Positions 8,238-18,167 are shown, numbered from the stretch's first letter. The stretch is 39,973 nt of DNA from an uncultured Gammaproteobacteria bacterium (GCA_913045175.1 CAJWQG010000030.1:1-39973); one strand, 5' to 3'. Notes: generated by a model not told the origin, from the letters alone. Made by a program: numbers and translations.

Positions 8238-9652
8238 GCAACGAAGTCTGGGTAGTGGATGACGAAAGATCGATCCGCTGGGTCTTAGAGAAGGCACTGA
8301 GCCAGGATGGCTTGTCTGTTACCTGCTTTGAGGATGGCAATTCATTGTTGAACCAACTCGAAGGGAATCAGCCAGACGTTATTATGAGCGATATAAGAAT
8401 GCCCGGGATTGATGGGTTGGAGTTGTTGGAAGACATCAAGGAAAAGTACCCCAATCTACCTGTGATTATTATGACCGCCCACTCGGACCTGGACAGTCAC
8501 GTATCATCCTTTCGAACCGGCGCGTTCGAGTACATCCCGAAGCCCTTTGAGGTCGATGAAGCTGTCGCTATCGTCAAGCGAGCGCTCACTCACCAAAAAG
8601 AGATCAGACAGGCTAAAGTCGATGCACCACAAATGACCGATGAAATCATCGGCAAGGCGCCGGCCATGCAGGAGGTCTTCAGGGCAATCGGCAGACTCTC
8701 AAAATCCAACGTAACAGTATTGATCAATGGTCAGTCGGGAACAGGTAAGGAACTCGTCGCACGTGCCTTACACCAGCATAGTCCGCGCGCAGGGAAAACC
8801 TTCATCCCGCTGAACATGGCTGCCATACCCAATGACCTGATTGAATCCGAGCTATTTGGTCACGAGAAAGGTGCATTCACCGGCGCCGATCAAATGCGAC
8901 ATGGCCGTTTCGAGCAAGCCAATGGCGGCACCTTATTTCTCGATGAAATAGGGGATATGCCTGCCGCGACCCAGACCCGCCTCCTACGAGTATTATCTAA
9001 TGGAGAATTTTATCGCGTCGGCGGTCATAAGCCCCTGCGGGCTGATGTAAGAATCATCGCAGCAACACATCAGAACCTTGAGGAACTGGTTGCGCAAAAC
9101 AAGTTCCGCGAGGACCTGTTTCATCGCCTCAACGTTATTCGAATACACATCCCAACCCTCGCGGAGCGACGTGAGGATATTCCTTTGTTGATTAACCACT
9201 ACCTGCGTGATGCTTCACAGGAATTGAACGAAGACACGAAGATTATCAACAGCGAAACCATGTCATACCTTTGCAGCCTCCCCTGGCCCGGCAACGTTCG
9301 TCAACTGGAAAACTTCTGTCGCTGGATTACCGTTATGGCAAGCGGCAGAGAAGTTATGCTGGAGGACTTGCCCCCAGAGCTTCGTTCAACTGAATCTCAA
9401 CCGAGTGTTGGCGACGACTGGGAAAAAACGCTCGCCACCTGGTCATCAAGAAAACTGGCGCAACTCGAGCCCGGCGAAGAAGGATTGCTAACAGAAGCAA
9501 TACCAAAGTTCGAGCGCATTATGATCCAGACCGCACTGAAACAAACAGGTGGTAGAAAACGAGACGCATCCATTTTGCTAGGATGGGGTCGAAATACGCT
9601 GACCAGGAAAATAAACGAGCTGGGTCTGGAAAACGAGAGCCTCTCTGACTAA
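8234..9652 (+). CDS. ntrC: Nitrogen regulator NtrC, sigma-54 activator
   Basis: Response regulator of 472 residues that, when phosphorylated, oligomerises at enhancers and drives sigma-54 promoters, presumably glnA and its own operon here. The receiver domain has acidic D9-D10 and phospho-acceptor Asp53 (MSDIRMPG). The AAA+ domain has Walker A GQSGTGKE, the sigma-54 contact loop GAFTGAD, Walker [13 protein letters not shown] and the [12 protein letters not shown] sensor region. The C-terminus is a Fis-type helix-turn-helix ([20 protein letters not shown]). Translation is coupled to ntrB. Confidence 0.98.
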   Translation: MSNEVWVVDDERSIRWVLEKALSQDGLSVTCFEDGNSLLNQLEGNQPDVIMSDIRMPGIDGLELLEDIKEKYPNLPVIIMTAHSDLDSHVSSFRTGAFEYIPKPFEVDEAVAIVKRALTHQKEIRQAKVDAPQMTDEIIGKAPAMQEVFRAIGRLSKSNVTVLINGQSGTGKELVARALHQHSPRAGKTFIPLNMAAIPNDLIESELFGHEKGAFTGADQMRHGRFEQANGGTLFLDEIGDMPAATQTRLLRVLSNGEFYRVGGHKPLRADVRIIAATHQNLEELVAQNKFREDLFHRLNVIRIHIPTLAERREDIPLLINHYLRDASQELNEDTKIINSETMSYLCSLPWPGNVRQLENFCRWITVMASGREVMLEDLPPELRSTESQPSVGDDWEKTLATWSSRKLAQLEPGEEGLLTEAIPKFERIMIQTALKQTGGRKRDASILLGWGRNTLTRKINELGLENESLSD

Positions 9653-9660
9653 AAAACCCA

Positions 9661-10125
9661 ATGATTCACCTAGCGCTCTACGAGCCAGAGATCCCACCCA
9701 ACACTGGCAACATCATACGCCTTTGCGCCAACACGGGTTGCTCTCTGCATCTTATAGAACCACTGGGTTTCGAACTTGATAACAAACAACTGAGACGCGC
9801 TGGGCTCGACTACCGAGAGTTCGCGGAGGTTAAAACCTATGAATCCTATGAGCTTATGTTGCAGGCGCTCAATCCTGACAATATCTACCTATTTACCACC
9901 AAAGGGTCAAAGCCTCATTCAGATGTCAATTACAAGCGTGATGATCTGCTCGTCTTCGGTCCTGAAACTCGTGGGCTACCGGATCACATTCTGGGGTCCG
10001 TTGACGCGCAGCGACGCGTAAGGATTCCAATGCTGGATCAAAGTCGAAGTCTTAACCTTTCTAACGCTGCAGCAATCGCTGTGTATGAAGCCTGGCGCCA
10101 ACTTGGGTACCCGGATGGCTATTGA
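9661..10125 (+). CDS. trmL: tRNA (cytidine/uridine-34-2'-O)-methyltransferase TrmL
   Basis: SPOUT-class enzyme of 154 residues that methylates the wobble ribose of certain leucine tRNAs using S-adenosylmethionine. The knot motifs are visible: [15 protein letters not shown] near the N-terminus, FGPETRGLP in the middle, and [19 protein letters not shown] at the C-terminus, which forms the cofactor knot. It starts 8 bases after ntrC and may be co-transcribed. Its 3' end overlaps the convergent secB by 7 bases. Confidence 0.96.
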   Translation: MIHLALYEPEIPPNTGNIIRLCANTGCSLHLIEPLGFELDNKQLRRAGLDYREFAEVKTYESYELMLQALNPDNIYLFTTKGSKPHSDVNYKRDDLLVFGPETRGLPDHILGSVDAQRRVRIPMLDQSRSLNLSNAAAIAVYEAWRQLGYPDGY

Positions 10126-10574
10126 ATCTTGTCTTCCTTGCGCGCTTGTTCCGCAAGACTTTGTTGGTATATTGCGTCAAAGTTCACCGGGTTCAGCATC
10201 AACGGAGGGAAACTCCCCTTTAGAACCATGGAATCCACAACTTCTCGTGCATAGGGAAAAAGCACATTAGGACAGAAGCTACCCAGGGTGTGTAAACGTG
10301 CATTTTCCTCGAGACCATCTACGAGAAAAATTCCCGCCTGCTGCACCTCTACCAGATACATCACCTCGTCGTCCTCGGTAGCTGCCGTCACCGTCACATT
10401 AAGCACGACCTCGTAAAGACTGTTCTCGATTAACTCATGGCGCGAGTTAAGCTCCAGATTGACCTTGGGTTTCCACTGCCCCCGAAATCCATGCGGCGAT
10501 TTAGGTGATTCGAACGATGCATCCTTTACGTAAATACGCTGGAGCGCGAATTGAGCTTTCTCTTCTTCAGCCAT
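10119..10574 (-). CDS. secB: Protein-export chaperone SecB
   Basis: Tetrameric cytoplasmic chaperone that keeps preproteins unfolded and delivers them to SecA. The 151-residue product has normal length. It shows [16 protein letters not shown] near the N-terminus, the [14 protein letters not shown] core, and the conserved C-terminal run [27 protein letters not shown]. It is the last gene of a minus-strand operon, rhodanese-grxC-secB, and converges on trmL. Confidence 0.98.
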   Translation of the reverse strand: MAEEEKAQFALQRIYVKDASFESPKSPHGFRGQWKPKVNLELNSRHELIENSLYEVVLNVTVTAATEDDEVMYLVEVQQAGIFLVDGLEENARLHTLGSFCPNVLFPYAREVVDSMVLKGSFPPLMLNPVNFDAIYQQSLAEQARKEDKIQ

Positions 10575-10586
10575 ATAGTTCCAATG

Positions 10587-10865
10587 TCACATGCCTGGAT
10601 CACTGTCGATACCAGCCAACAGACTGTCAAGGTTTCCCTGACGTTCAAGCGCATAGAGCTCGTCACATCCACCCACGTGGGTATCACCTATCCATATCTG
10701 CGGCACCGTGAACTGTTTGGATCTCTCCATCATTTCTTTGCGCATCTCCAGATCCCGATCAACAGCGATATCTTCAAACTCAACCCCCTTGCTGGATAAC
10801 AAACCTTTTGCCCTTATACAAAACGGACAAAAACGGGTGCTGTACATGACCACTTTCTCGCTCAC
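10587..10865 (-). CDS. grxC: Glutaredoxin 3 (GrxC type)
   Basis: Small cytoplasmic thiol-disulfide oxidoreductase (92 residues) that uses glutathione. The active site is C13-P-F-C16; GrxC of E. coli has CPYC, and Tyr to Phe is a mild change. The cis-proline motif TVPQIWI and the glutathione-binding GGCDEL motif are present. It starts three bases after the rhodanese gene stop and lies 12 bases before secB, an operon order common in gammaproteobacteria. Confidence 0.96.
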   Translation of the reverse strand: MSEKVVMYSTRFCPFCIRAKGLLSSKGVEFEDIAVDRDLEMRKEMMERSKQFTVPQIWIGDTHVGGCDELYALERQGNLDSLLAGIDSDPGM

Positions 10866-10868
10866 AGT

Positions 10869-11285
10869 CTATGCCTTCACTACTGGTAGATTGCTGGCCG
10901 ACCACTCCGACATCCCGCCGGAAAGCCGCCGCACGTCCGTAAAACCCTGGGCCTTCAGTTTTTTACCAGCAGAACTCGAATGCTGCCCCATTTTACAAAC
11001 AATTACCACGGGCTTCTCTTTATAATCCTCCAACTCCCCGATACGAGAGTCGACAGAGGCAAATGGCATATTTACAGCGCCCGCGATATGCCCCGCGCTA
11101 TATTCCTTATTGTCCCTGATATCGAGAATGACCGCGCCTTCCCGGTTTACCAGGGTGACTAAATTAGTCGTGCCGATTGCCGCTCCGCCCTGCTTACCTT
11201 CGTTAACGAAAAACGCAACGAGCAGAAATATGAACACCCCAACAAGAATGAAGTGATTACCTATAAACTCAAAAAACTGTTCCAT
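10869..11285 (-). CDS. Membrane-anchored rhodanese-like sulfurtransferase
   Basis: Product of 138 residues with an N-terminal membrane anchor (about residues 12-27) followed by one rhodanese domain. The active-site Cys97 lies in VVIVCKMGQHSSSAG, and the domain shows VILDIRDNKEYSAGHIAGAVN and LSGGMSEW. It resembles the YibN group found upstream of grxC and secB. The sulfur donor and acceptor are unknown. It is the first gene of the rhodanese-grxC-secB operon and divergent from gpmI. Confidence 0.93.
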   Translation of the reverse strand: MEQFFEFIGNHFILVGVFIFLLVAFFVNEGKQGGAAIGTTNLVTLVNREGAVILDIRDNKEYSAGHIAGAVNMPFASVDSRIGELEDYKEKPVVIVCKMGQHSSSAGKKLKAQGFTDVRRLSGGMSEWSASNLPVVKA

Positions 11286-11396
11286 GATGCTGTAGAGATT
11301 TTAAAGTCGCGCAGTATACCGCAATCCTGCGGATAGCCGATGAACTATCGACAAGATCTTTGTAGAATCTCGGTTTACCTTCAGCGTGAATTGACC

Positions 11397-12932
11397 ATGA
11401 CCACACCCTACATCCTTATCGTGCTCGATGGCTGGGGCCATCGTAAGGGAGGACAGGACAACGCAATTGCCCTTGGCAACACGCCAACCTGGGATAACCT
11501 TTGGCAAAATAAACCTCATAGCCTGATTTCCGCATCCGGTTTCGATGTAGGACTACCCGACGGACAGATGGGTAACTCTGAAGTTGGCCATATGAACCTT
11601 GGTACCGGAAGAGTAGTAGATCAGGATTTCACCCGTATCAACAAGTCCATCGAAGATGGCAGTTTTAACAAGAACGAAGCGTTGCTCGATCTAACCTCTC
11701 AGCTACAGCAATCAGGAAAAAGCCTTCATATACTCGGGTTGCTGTCTCCCGGAGGGGTACATAGCCACGAATTGCAGATAAAAGCCGCTATCGATCTCGC
11801 TTTCAACCGGGGTGTGAGTAACGTGTACCTGCATGCATTTCTGGATGGTCGAGACGTACCACCAAGTTCTGCTGCATCTTCACTCGCAGCAGCTGAGGAG
11901 TGGTTTCAGGAACGAGGTACCGGTGGTATTGCCACAATAATGGGTCGGTTCTATGCCATGGATCGTGATCAGCGCTGGGATCGTACACAGAAGGCTTTTG
12001 ATGCAATAACCCAGGCGAGCACCCCGTTTCATGAAACCGATGCACAAACCGCACTTAAGGCTGCCTACGACAGGGGAGAAACAGACGAATTTGTTCAGCC
12101 AACCACAGTCGAAGTGAATGGTGATTCCGTACATATAGATGATGGTGATGCGATCCTCTTTATGAATTTCAGAGCCGACAGAGCACGGCAACTAACCAGA
12201 AGTTTCATCAACGACAAGTTCAACGATTTCGATCGCGCATCAGCACCCGGACTTTCACAGTTCGTGACGCTGACTCAATACGCCGAAGACATTAAAACAA
12301 AGATAGCATTCGGACCCGCAAGCCTTAGAAATGGACTGGGAGAATATCTGAGCGATCTGGGAAAAACGCAATTGCGTCTCGCCGAGACCGAGAAGTATGC
12401 ACACGTGACGTTCTTTTTTTCCGGCGGCATTGAAGCACCCTTCCCTTTAGAAGACAGGATCCTGATCCAATCACCAAAAGTTGAAACCTACGACCTGCAA
12501 CCCACGATGAGCGCCCTCGAGGTTACCGACGAACTGGCAGGCGCGATCCTGTCGGAAAAATACGACCTTGTCATCTGCAACTACGCAAATGGTGATATGG
12601 TGGGCCACACGGGTGATCTTGACGCTGCGGTCGAAGCAGTCCAGTGCATAGACGGCTGTCTTGCCAGAATCGTCGACGCAGTTCAGCAGGTTTCCGGACA
12701 TTGTCTGATCACTGCCGATCACGGAAATGTTGAACAGATGAATGATGCAGAAACCGGGCAGGCCCATACTGCCCATACCAATGAACTTGTACCCCTGGTT
12801 TACGTCGGGAACAAGGATCTTGTGCTAACAACCGGTACGCTGCGCGATGTCGCACCAACGCTATTAAATTTAATGGATTTGCCCAAACCGACAGAAATGA
12901 CCGGTGAATCACTCATAGAGGCCACTGCCTGA
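11397..12932 (+). CDS. gpmI: 2,3-bisphosphoglycerate-independent phosphoglycerate mutase
   Basis: Manganese-dependent glycolytic enzyme that interconverts 3- and 2-phosphoglycerate through a phosphoserine. The 511-residue product has normal length. Metal ligand Asp11 lies in VLDGWG, and nucleophile Ser61 in GNSEVGHMNLG. Substrate-domain motifs include HAFLDGRDVPP and GRFYAMDRD; the second metal site shows CNYANGDMVGHTGD, ITADHGNVE and HTAHTNELVP. ATG 11397 was chosen over an in-frame ATG at 11340 because MTTPYILIVLDGWG is the family N-terminus. Its TGA overlaps the ATG of envC by one base. Confidence 0.98.
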   Translation: MTTPYILIVLDGWGHRKGGQDNAIALGNTPTWDNLWQNKPHSLISASGFDVGLPDGQMGNSEVGHMNLGTGRVVDQDFTRINKSIEDGSFNKNEALLDLTSQLQQSGKSLHILGLLSPGGVHSHELQIKAAIDLAFNRGVSNVYLHAFLDGRDVPPSSAASSLAAAEEWFQERGTGGIATIMGRFYAMDRDQRWDRTQKAFDAITQASTPFHETDAQTALKAAYDRGETDEFVQPTTVEVNGDSVHIDDGDAILFMNFRADRARQLTRSFINDKFNDFDRASAPGLSQFVTLTQYAEDIKTKIAFGPASLRNGLGEYLSDLGKTQLRLAETEKYAHVTFFFSGGIEAPFPLEDRILIQSPKVETYDLQPTMSALEVTDELAGAILSEKYDLVICNYANGDMVGHTGDLDAAVEAVQCIDGCLARIVDAVQQVSGHCLITADHGNVEQMNDAETGQAHTAHTNELVPLVYVGNKDLVLTTGTLRDVAPTLLNLMDLPKPTEMTGESLIEATA

Positions 12933-14092
12933 TGATGAAACCACTTTACTTGTTCACACTTCTCTCGCTATTGGCACCACAAGTGGCACTCACCCAGAAC
13001 GCGAAATCTTCGGAGGAACTGGAAGCACAAATCAAAGCGATGGAATCGGAGATTCAGAAATACAAAGCGTTACTCCATAACACCAAAGATGAACACTCCG
13101 ACCTTGAAAACGATTTGGAAAAATCGGAGAAGAACGTCAATGAACTGCAGAAAAAAATTGACACGATAGAAACAGAATTGACGACCGGTGAAGACAAGGT
13201 TTCTCGCCTCGAAACCAGGCAAAGAGAACTTCAGCTCCGAAAAACAGAACAACAACGCCATATAGAAAAGCAAATACAGGCTGCATATAAGATCGGCAAG
13301 CAGGAGTATCTAAAGGTAGCGCTTAATCAGGAAGACCCTAACGAGATCTCCAGGATGCTTACCTATTATGACTACCTCAATATGGCCCGCGCGGCAGAGG
13401 TGGAACGATTCCGATCCACTTTGACGCAACTGGAAACTGTCACTGGCAACATCGCAAAGGAAAACATGCAGCTACAAGCTAATCACGCAGCACTGGACCG
13501 CCAGCGTAGCCAGCTTCAGGTAGAGAAAGATCGCAAACTGATCGTACTGCGATCACTGAATCGTCGGATCGCAGAAACCGGCAGCGAACTAACTAAACTC
13601 GCGACCGACCGACAGCGTCTCGAACGACTCCTGGAACGAATTCACATCACTGATATACAGGTGCTCGACGACTCAATACCGTTCGAGAGCATGAAAGGGC
13701 AGCTGATGCTGCCCGTGGCTGGTACTATTAGCCAGTCATTCGGGGCAGATCGCAACATTGGTAAGATGCGTTGGCGCGGAATCTTCATAGATGCACCCGA
13801 GGGAGAACCAGTCCACGCGGTACATTATGGACGCGTGGTCTTCTCTGATTGGCTTAGAGGATTCGGTTTGTTGCTGATAGTTAACCATGGCAAGGGCTAT
13901 ATGAGCCTCTATGGACACAATCAGACCATCAACCGTGAGGCCGGTGACTGGGTCCTCGTCGGTGAAACCATTGCAACTGTTGGAAATACTGGCGGTCAAA
14001 ACAAAACTGGTTTGTATTTTGAAATAAGGATCGATGGTACTCCGGCGGATCCACAAAGATGGTGTCAGACCCGTGCCGGCCGCGCCGCGTAA
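12932..14092 (+). CDS. envC: EnvC-type murein hydrolase activator (degenerate LytM)
   Basis: Periplasmic divisome-associated protein that activates AmiA/AmiB-type amidases at the septum. It has 386 residues: signal peptide (about 1-21), a long coiled coil (about 25-250) rich in Glu, Lys and Gln heptads, then a LytM/M23 domain (about 255-375). The M23 zinc ligands are missing: the usual HxxxD site reads RWRGIFID and the HxH site reads LYFEIR, as in EnvC itself, so it is an activator and not a peptidase. Translation is coupled to gpmI, with ctpA following. Confidence 0.93.
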   Translation: MMKPLYLFTLLSLLAPQVALTQNAKSSEELEAQIKAMESEIQKYKALLHNTKDEHSDLENDLEKSEKNVNELQKKIDTIETELTTGEDKVSRLETRQRELQLRKTEQQRHIEKQIQAAYKIGKQEYLKVALNQEDPNEISRMLTYYDYLNMARAAEVERFRSTLTQLETVTGNIAKENMQLQANHAALDRQRSQLQVEKDRKLIVLRSLNRRIAETGSELTKLATDRQRLERLLERIHITDIQVLDDSIPFESMKGQLMLPVAGTISQSFGADRNIGKMRWRGIFIDAPEGEPVHAVHYGRVVFSDWLRGFGLLLIVNHGKGYMSLYGHNQTINREAGDWVLVGETIATVGNTGGQNKTGLYFEIRIDGTPADPQRWCQTRAGRAA

Positions 14093-14122
14093 TGAAACGC
14101 GGTCTAAACTAAGAGGAACAAA

Positions 14123-15580
14123 ATGCTTAAGTTACGAACAATCTGGACTGCACTATTGTTGTCCATGCCCATGGTCGCGATATCTGCAGAGGATACCGAT
14201 GCTACTGCCGAAACTACAGCAGACATGGAGACCGAGGTAACTTCCGAAACAGAAGCTACTCCAAAACCAGAACATAAGTCCGATACTGACGGCACCGCAA
14301 AACAAATCACATTCGCGCCAGACGAAAACGCAGAAGAAAGCGCAGACAATAAATCAGAGCTGAAGGCGCGGTTGCCGCTCAATGAATTAAGAATTTTCGC
14401 AGAGGCATTCAATCGAGTCAGCGCGCACTACGTAGAGGAAATAGACGATCGCACCCTGTTAGAAAGTGCAATAAAAGGCATGTTGTCTCAGCTGGACCCG
14501 CATTCCGCTTATCTGGACAAAGAGTCGTTCACCAGCCTGCAGGAAACAACAACCGGTAACTACGGTGGCCTCGGTTTGGAAGTCGGCCTTGAAGACGGAT
14601 TCGTAAAGGTCATCGCCCCCATGGACGACACTCCGGCAGAAAAAGCTGGTATAGAGTCAGGGGATCTCATCATGCAGTTGAACGAGAAACCGGTTAGAGG
14701 CATAAGCCTGCCAGAAGCCATTGATTCCATGCGTGGTGAACCGGGCAGTGAAATAAAGCTGATGATACTGAGAAAGGGTGATCCGGCGCCAAATGAGGTT
14801 ACTTTGATCCGCGAAGTTATCAAGGTCCCCAGCGTTCGGCAACGTTTCCTGGAAGATGGATACGGATATGTACGCATCGCACAGTTTCAAAGTGGAACTG
14901 GCAGCGAAGTCGCCAAAGCCGTGGATAAGCTGATCGAAGAAGAAGGCGATCTTAGAGGTCTGGTGATAGACCTTAGAAACAACCCAGGGGGCATCCTGCA
15001 ATCTGCGGTTGAAGTCTCCGACATTTTTGTTGACGACGGTCTGATCGTTTACACCACAGGCCGGATATCCAATTCGGAATTAAGATTTAACGCCACCACA
15101 CCAGATACCATCGAGGGCGTTCCCATCGTCGTATTGGTAAACCAGGGAACCGCTTCGGCTTCGGAAATTGTTGCGGGAGCACTTCAGGATCATGGACGGG
15201 CCGTCATCATGGGCACCAGTACTTTTGGCAAAGGTAGTGTGCAAACCATTTTGCCGCTAAATAACGAGAAGGCCATCAAGCTTACGACAGCGCTATATTA
15301 CACACCCAGTGGTCGCTCCATACAGGCGGAAGGAATAACCCCTGACATCTGGGTAGATCGTTCGACTGTTACCCCTATCAAGAGAGATCCCTGGCGCCCG
15401 ATCGAAAAGAACCTGCCGAAGCACCTGGAGAATGACAATGGCAGCGACAACGACGGAAGTGTGGCAGAAAACAGGAATCGTGGTAGCCTGGAGCTAGCTA
15501 GCAAGGACTATCAACTTAACGAAGCACTTACGCTACTTAAGGGTCTGAATATTTTGACCAGATCGAAACCCCAAGGATAA
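14123..15580 (+). CDS. ctpA: S41 carboxyl-terminal processing protease
   Basis: Exported serine protease of 485 residues that trims periplasmic proteins. Signal peptide (about 1-22), a Thr/Glu-rich linker (about 23-65), an N-terminal S41 segment (LDPHSAYLDKESF), a PDZ domain (ETTTGNYGGLGLEVGLEDGF to about residue 235) and the catalytic domain. The Ser-Lys dyad is Ser347 (GTASASEIVAG) and Lys370 (FGKGSVQ). A clear ribosome site (AGAGGAA) precedes ATG 14123. Its TAA overlaps a downstream ATG (15580), but that frame ends after three codons. Confidence 0.97.
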   Translation: MLKLRTIWTALLLSMPMVAISAEDTDATAETTADMETEVTSETEATPKPEHKSDTDGTAKQITFAPDENAEESADNKSELKARLPLNELRIFAEAFNRVSAHYVEEIDDRTLLESAIKGMLSQLDPHSAYLDKESFTSLQETTTGNYGGLGLEVGLEDGFVKVIAPMDDTPAEKAGIESGDLIMQLNEKPVRGISLPEAIDSMRGEPGSEIKLMILRKGDPAPNEVTLIREVIKVPSVRQRFLEDGYGYVRIAQFQSGTGSEVAKAVDKLIEEEGDLRGLVIDLRNNPGGILQSAVEVSDIFVDDGLIVYTTGRISNSELRFNATTPDTIEGVPIVVLVNQGTASASEIVAGALQDHGRAVIMGTSTFGKGSVQTILPLNNEKAIKLTTALYYTPSGRSIQAEGITPDIWVDRSTVTPIKRDPWRPIEKNLPKHLENDNGSDNDGSVAENRNRGSLELASKDYQLNEALTLLKGLNILTRSKPQG

Positions 15581-15587
15581 TGCGCTA

Positions 15588-16392
15588 TTGATTGATTCTC
15601 GCCAAGTCAAAGTACTACTTGGAGCAACCCTGGTCAGTTTGCTGCTGGCCCACCCCCCGACACCAAAGCGCAAGAACAGGAACAAGAGCAGGCCTATATC
15701 GCAATAATCATTGATGATATGGGCTATAACCTTGATCGTGGCCGCAAGGCAATCACCATATCCCCCGCTTCACTAACCTATGCGGTGCTCCCTAATAGTA
15801 CCCATGGCACTTTGATTGCTCGTATGGCGCACGAGGCTGGCAAGGAAGTGATGGTCCATATGCCAATGGAAAATATCGCAAGCCTTCCGATGGGAAAGAA
15901 CGTACTCACTCGAAGCCAACGCAAAGAAGAGTTTCAGGTAATCCTGGACAATTCTCTGGATAGCATTCCGTTCGCCCAGGGCGTCAACAATCACTTGGGA
16001 AGTGCGCTCACACAGGAAAGCGAAGCAATGCAGTGGTTCATGGAAAGCATTAGAAATCGCAGTATGTATTTCGTTGCCTCACGAACCACCGCAAAAACGA
16101 TCGCTTTTAGCGTGGCGAGATCAAACAACCTGAGAGCAGCCAGCCGCGACGTATTTCTGGACAACGAACCGAATATCCACGCCATAGATAAGTCCTTCCA
16201 GAGACTCATAGAATTGCACAACGCAGGGGATCAGCTATCGCCATCGGACATCCCTATCCAGCCACGCTTCAGTACCTGGACATGGCAATTCCAAAAATGG
16301 AAGGTATTAAGGTAGTGACGATCTCTGATCTGATTATGCAACGTCAGATTGGGAAGGCACAGCCGCCGTATCAGACGCTCGCGTCAGACTAG
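15588..16392 (+). pseudogene. yibQ: YibQ-type divergent polysaccharide deacetylase, two frameshifts
   Basis: Member of the periplasmic divergent polysaccharide deacetylase (DUF610/YibQ) group that follows envC-ctpA in many gammaproteobacteria. Three frames together give one protein: a TTG-started signal peptide (from 15588, VKVLLGATLVSLLLAHP); the body YIAIIIDDMGYNLDRGRKAI to HNAG; and the C-terminus AIAIGHPYPATLQYLDMAIP to LASD, ending at TAG 16390-16392. The first change of frame falls in a run of six C (about 15651-15658), the second in GGGG (16226-16229). Each is repaired by adding one base; five G would give NAGGSAIAIGHPYP. Without repair the largest open piece is 15719-16315 with a wrong tail. 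Either a recent pseudogene or assembly error. The end overlaps convergent hisA. Confidence 0.85.
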
Positions 16393-17132
16393 TCCTGTGC
16401 CTTGGTTAGTGCGATGGCTTCCTGAAGATCAAGGGTACCCTCATATAACGCGCGACCGGTTATAACACCCGTTATACCCCCGAAGACCTTTTCGTCCTCT
16501 TCCACCAACACTTCGATATCCTTTAGGTCGGTTACGCCGCCAGATGCAATAACCGGGACACGCACGGCACTGGCAAGGTCCTTTGTCGCATGCAGGTTTA
16601 TCCCACCCATCATGCCATCTTTACCAATATCAGTGTAAACAATCGCTTCTATACCATCGGCCTCAAACAACATCGCCAGACTCTTCACAGCAATGTCGGT
16701 CACTTCGGTCCAGCCTTTTGTGGCAACCATCCCGTGCAGGCCATCCAACCCAACAATGATATGGCCCGGAAAACGTTTGCACATCTCACCGACGAATTCA
16801 GGCTCCTCAACCGCCCGGGTACCGATAATCAGGTAATCCACACCGGCCGCAAGGTAAGCTTCAATCACCTCTGCGCTTCTAATCCCTCCCCCAAGCTGAA
16901 TTGTCAGTGAAGGATGATTATGGGCAATAGTCGCAATAGCAGCTTGATTAACCGGCGCGCCTTCGAATGCGCCATCCAGATCTACCAAATGCAGTCGCTC
17001 GGCTCCCTGGGATACCCAGTGATCGGCCATCCCGACCGGATCTTCAGAATAGGTCGTGGTCTGATCCAGCTGACCCTGCTTAAGGTTAACGACTTTGCCA
17101 TCCTTGAAATCGATGGCCGGTATGACCTGCAT
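16389..17132 (-). CDS. hisA: Phosphoribosylformimino-5-aminoimidazole carboxamide ribotide isomerase
   Basis: Histidine-pathway (beta-alpha)8 isomerase of 247 residues. The catalytic base Asp8 lies in MQVIPAIDFKDGKVV; phosphate and product motifs IQLGGGIRS, LIIGTRA, VGLDG (general acid Asp near 130) and VIASGGV are all present. Some normally fixed loops differ (YTDIGKDGMMGGIN for TDIxRDGTLxGxN). It starts two bases after the hisB stop with no hisH between them, and no hisF follows; the 3' end overlaps the yibQ remnant. Confidence 0.95.
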   Translation of the reverse strand: MQVIPAIDFKDGKVVNLKQGQLDQTTTYSEDPVGMADHWVSQGAERLHLVDLDGAFEGAPVNQAAIATIAHNHPSLTIQLGGGIRSAEVIEAYLAAGVDYLIIGTRAVEEPEFVGEMCKRFPGHIIVGLDGLHGMVATKGWTEVTDIAVKSLAMLFEADGIEAIVYTDIGKDGMMGGINLHATKDLASAVRVPVIASGGVTDLKDIEVLVEEDEKVFGGITGVITGRALYEGTLDLQEAIALTKAQD

Positions 17133-17134
17133 GA

Positions 17135-17722
17135 CTAAAGCGTACCCTTGGTAGATGGCATTACATCAGCCATTCTCGGATCAGGCTCGAGAGCCATCCT
17201 CAGCGCTCTGCCGAATGCCTTAAAAACGGTCTCGATCTGGTGATGTGCGTTATCACCTTTGAGGTTATCAATATGCAAAGTCACAAGCGCGTGATTAACG
17301 AACCCCTGAAAAAATTCGTGGAACAGGTCAACGTCAAAGTCACCGACCTTAGGTCGATCGAAAGTGACGTCATAGCTCAAACCTGGTCTGCCGGAAAAAT
17401 CTACGACAACACTGGATAGTGCCTCGTCCAGAGGGACATATGCATGACCGTATCGACGAATACCTTTTTTATCACCCACCGCCTGTAGCATCGCCTGACC
17501 CAGCGTTATCCCAATATCTTCCACAGTGTGGTGCGCATCTATCTCAAGGTCACCATCCGCACGAATATCCAGATCTATCAGCCCGTGCCGTGCAACCTGA
17601 TCCAGCATGTGCTCCAGAAACGGAATGCCGGTCTGCAGCGTCCGCTCACCAGCACCGTCAAGATCGACCTCGACGCTGATCTTGGTCTCAAGTGTGTTTC
17701 GTTCAACTTTACCTGTGCGCAT
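17135..17722 (-). CDS. hisB: Imidazoleglycerol-phosphate dehydratase
   Basis: Manganese enzyme of histidine synthesis, here monofunctional (195 residues, no phosphatase domain). The paired metal motifs are seen: [22 protein letters not shown], and [19 protein letters not shown]. The N-terminus [16 protein letters not shown] is typical. A TATAAT lies 33-38 bases upstream, so it probably starts the hisB-hisA unit. Confidence 0.98.
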   Translation of the reverse strand: MRTGKVERNTLETKISVEVDLDGAGERTLQTGIPFLEHMLDQVARHGLIDLDIRADGDLEIDAHHTVEDIGITLGQAMLQAVGDKKGIRRYGHAYVPLDEALSSVVVDFSGRPGLSYDVTFDRPKVGDFDVDLFHEFFQGFVNHALVTLHIDNLKGDNAHHQIETVFKAFGRALRMALEPDPRMADVMPSTKGTL

Positions 17723-17754
17723 CTTCTGTCCACAAAGTACCTGGGAGGCGAGGC

Positions 17755-17760
17755 ATTATA
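17755..17760 (-). promoter_or_regulatory. -10 box of the probable hisBA promoter
   Basis: The minus strand reads TATAAT in the string GGGTATAATGCC, identical over 12 bases to the typA promoter context. The -35 region (CTGGCC at 17-base spacing) is weak. No attenuator-like His-rich leader peptide was seen. Confidence 0.4.
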
Positions 17761-17774
17761 CCCCTCATCGCCAG

Positions 17775-18158
17775 CTAGGCCAGCGCGCTACCGTAGGGAA
17801 GATACCGATTGTCGGTATTGGCTTTGATCCATTTACGGAGTTCCGCATCGAATGCACCACGATCTTTGAGTACCTTTACCAGATAGATCACGGGATTTTT
17901 GTTGCCCGCTTCCCAACCCGGAAGCTGCATTTCAGCGAGCGTGAAAAAATGAATCACATCGACCAGCACCTCATCACTAACGTTCTCGGCCGCCCCAAAG
18001 GCATCAGCTTCCTGGCGCATCAATTGTGCCTTATCCTTGATCCAGGTTTCATTCAGATCATTCAATGCCTCACCGCTGCGAGACACCTCAGCCAATTCCT
18101 GGAGAAGTGCCTCGTCGATGGACAAGGGCTTTTGCGGCTCCCAGACATCAATCGCCAT
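17775..18158 (-). CDS. Conserved-looking protein of unknown function
   Basis: A protein of 127 residues with no recognised domain, signal peptide or membrane segment. It is acidic, predicted largely helical, and has a Trp-rich second half (LPGWEAGNKNPVIYLVK, ELRKWIKANTDNRYLPYG). It starts nine bases after the stop of the extended SDR gene, so the two probably form an operon. The fairly even codon use and tight spacing support a real gene; the function cannot be inferred. Confidence 0.7.
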   Translation of the reverse strand: MAIDVWEPQKPLSIDEALLQELAEVSRSGEALNDLNETWIKDKAQLMRQEADAFGAAENVSDEVLVDVIHFFTLAEMQLPGWEAGNKNPVIYLVKVLKDRGAFDAELRKWIKANTDNRYLPYGSALA

Positions 18159-18167
18159 TAGAGCAAC

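Noticed and set aside
12932-14092. Active M23 metallopeptidase
   Set aside because: The zinc ligands of the LytM domain are absent, as in EnvC, so it is called an activator.
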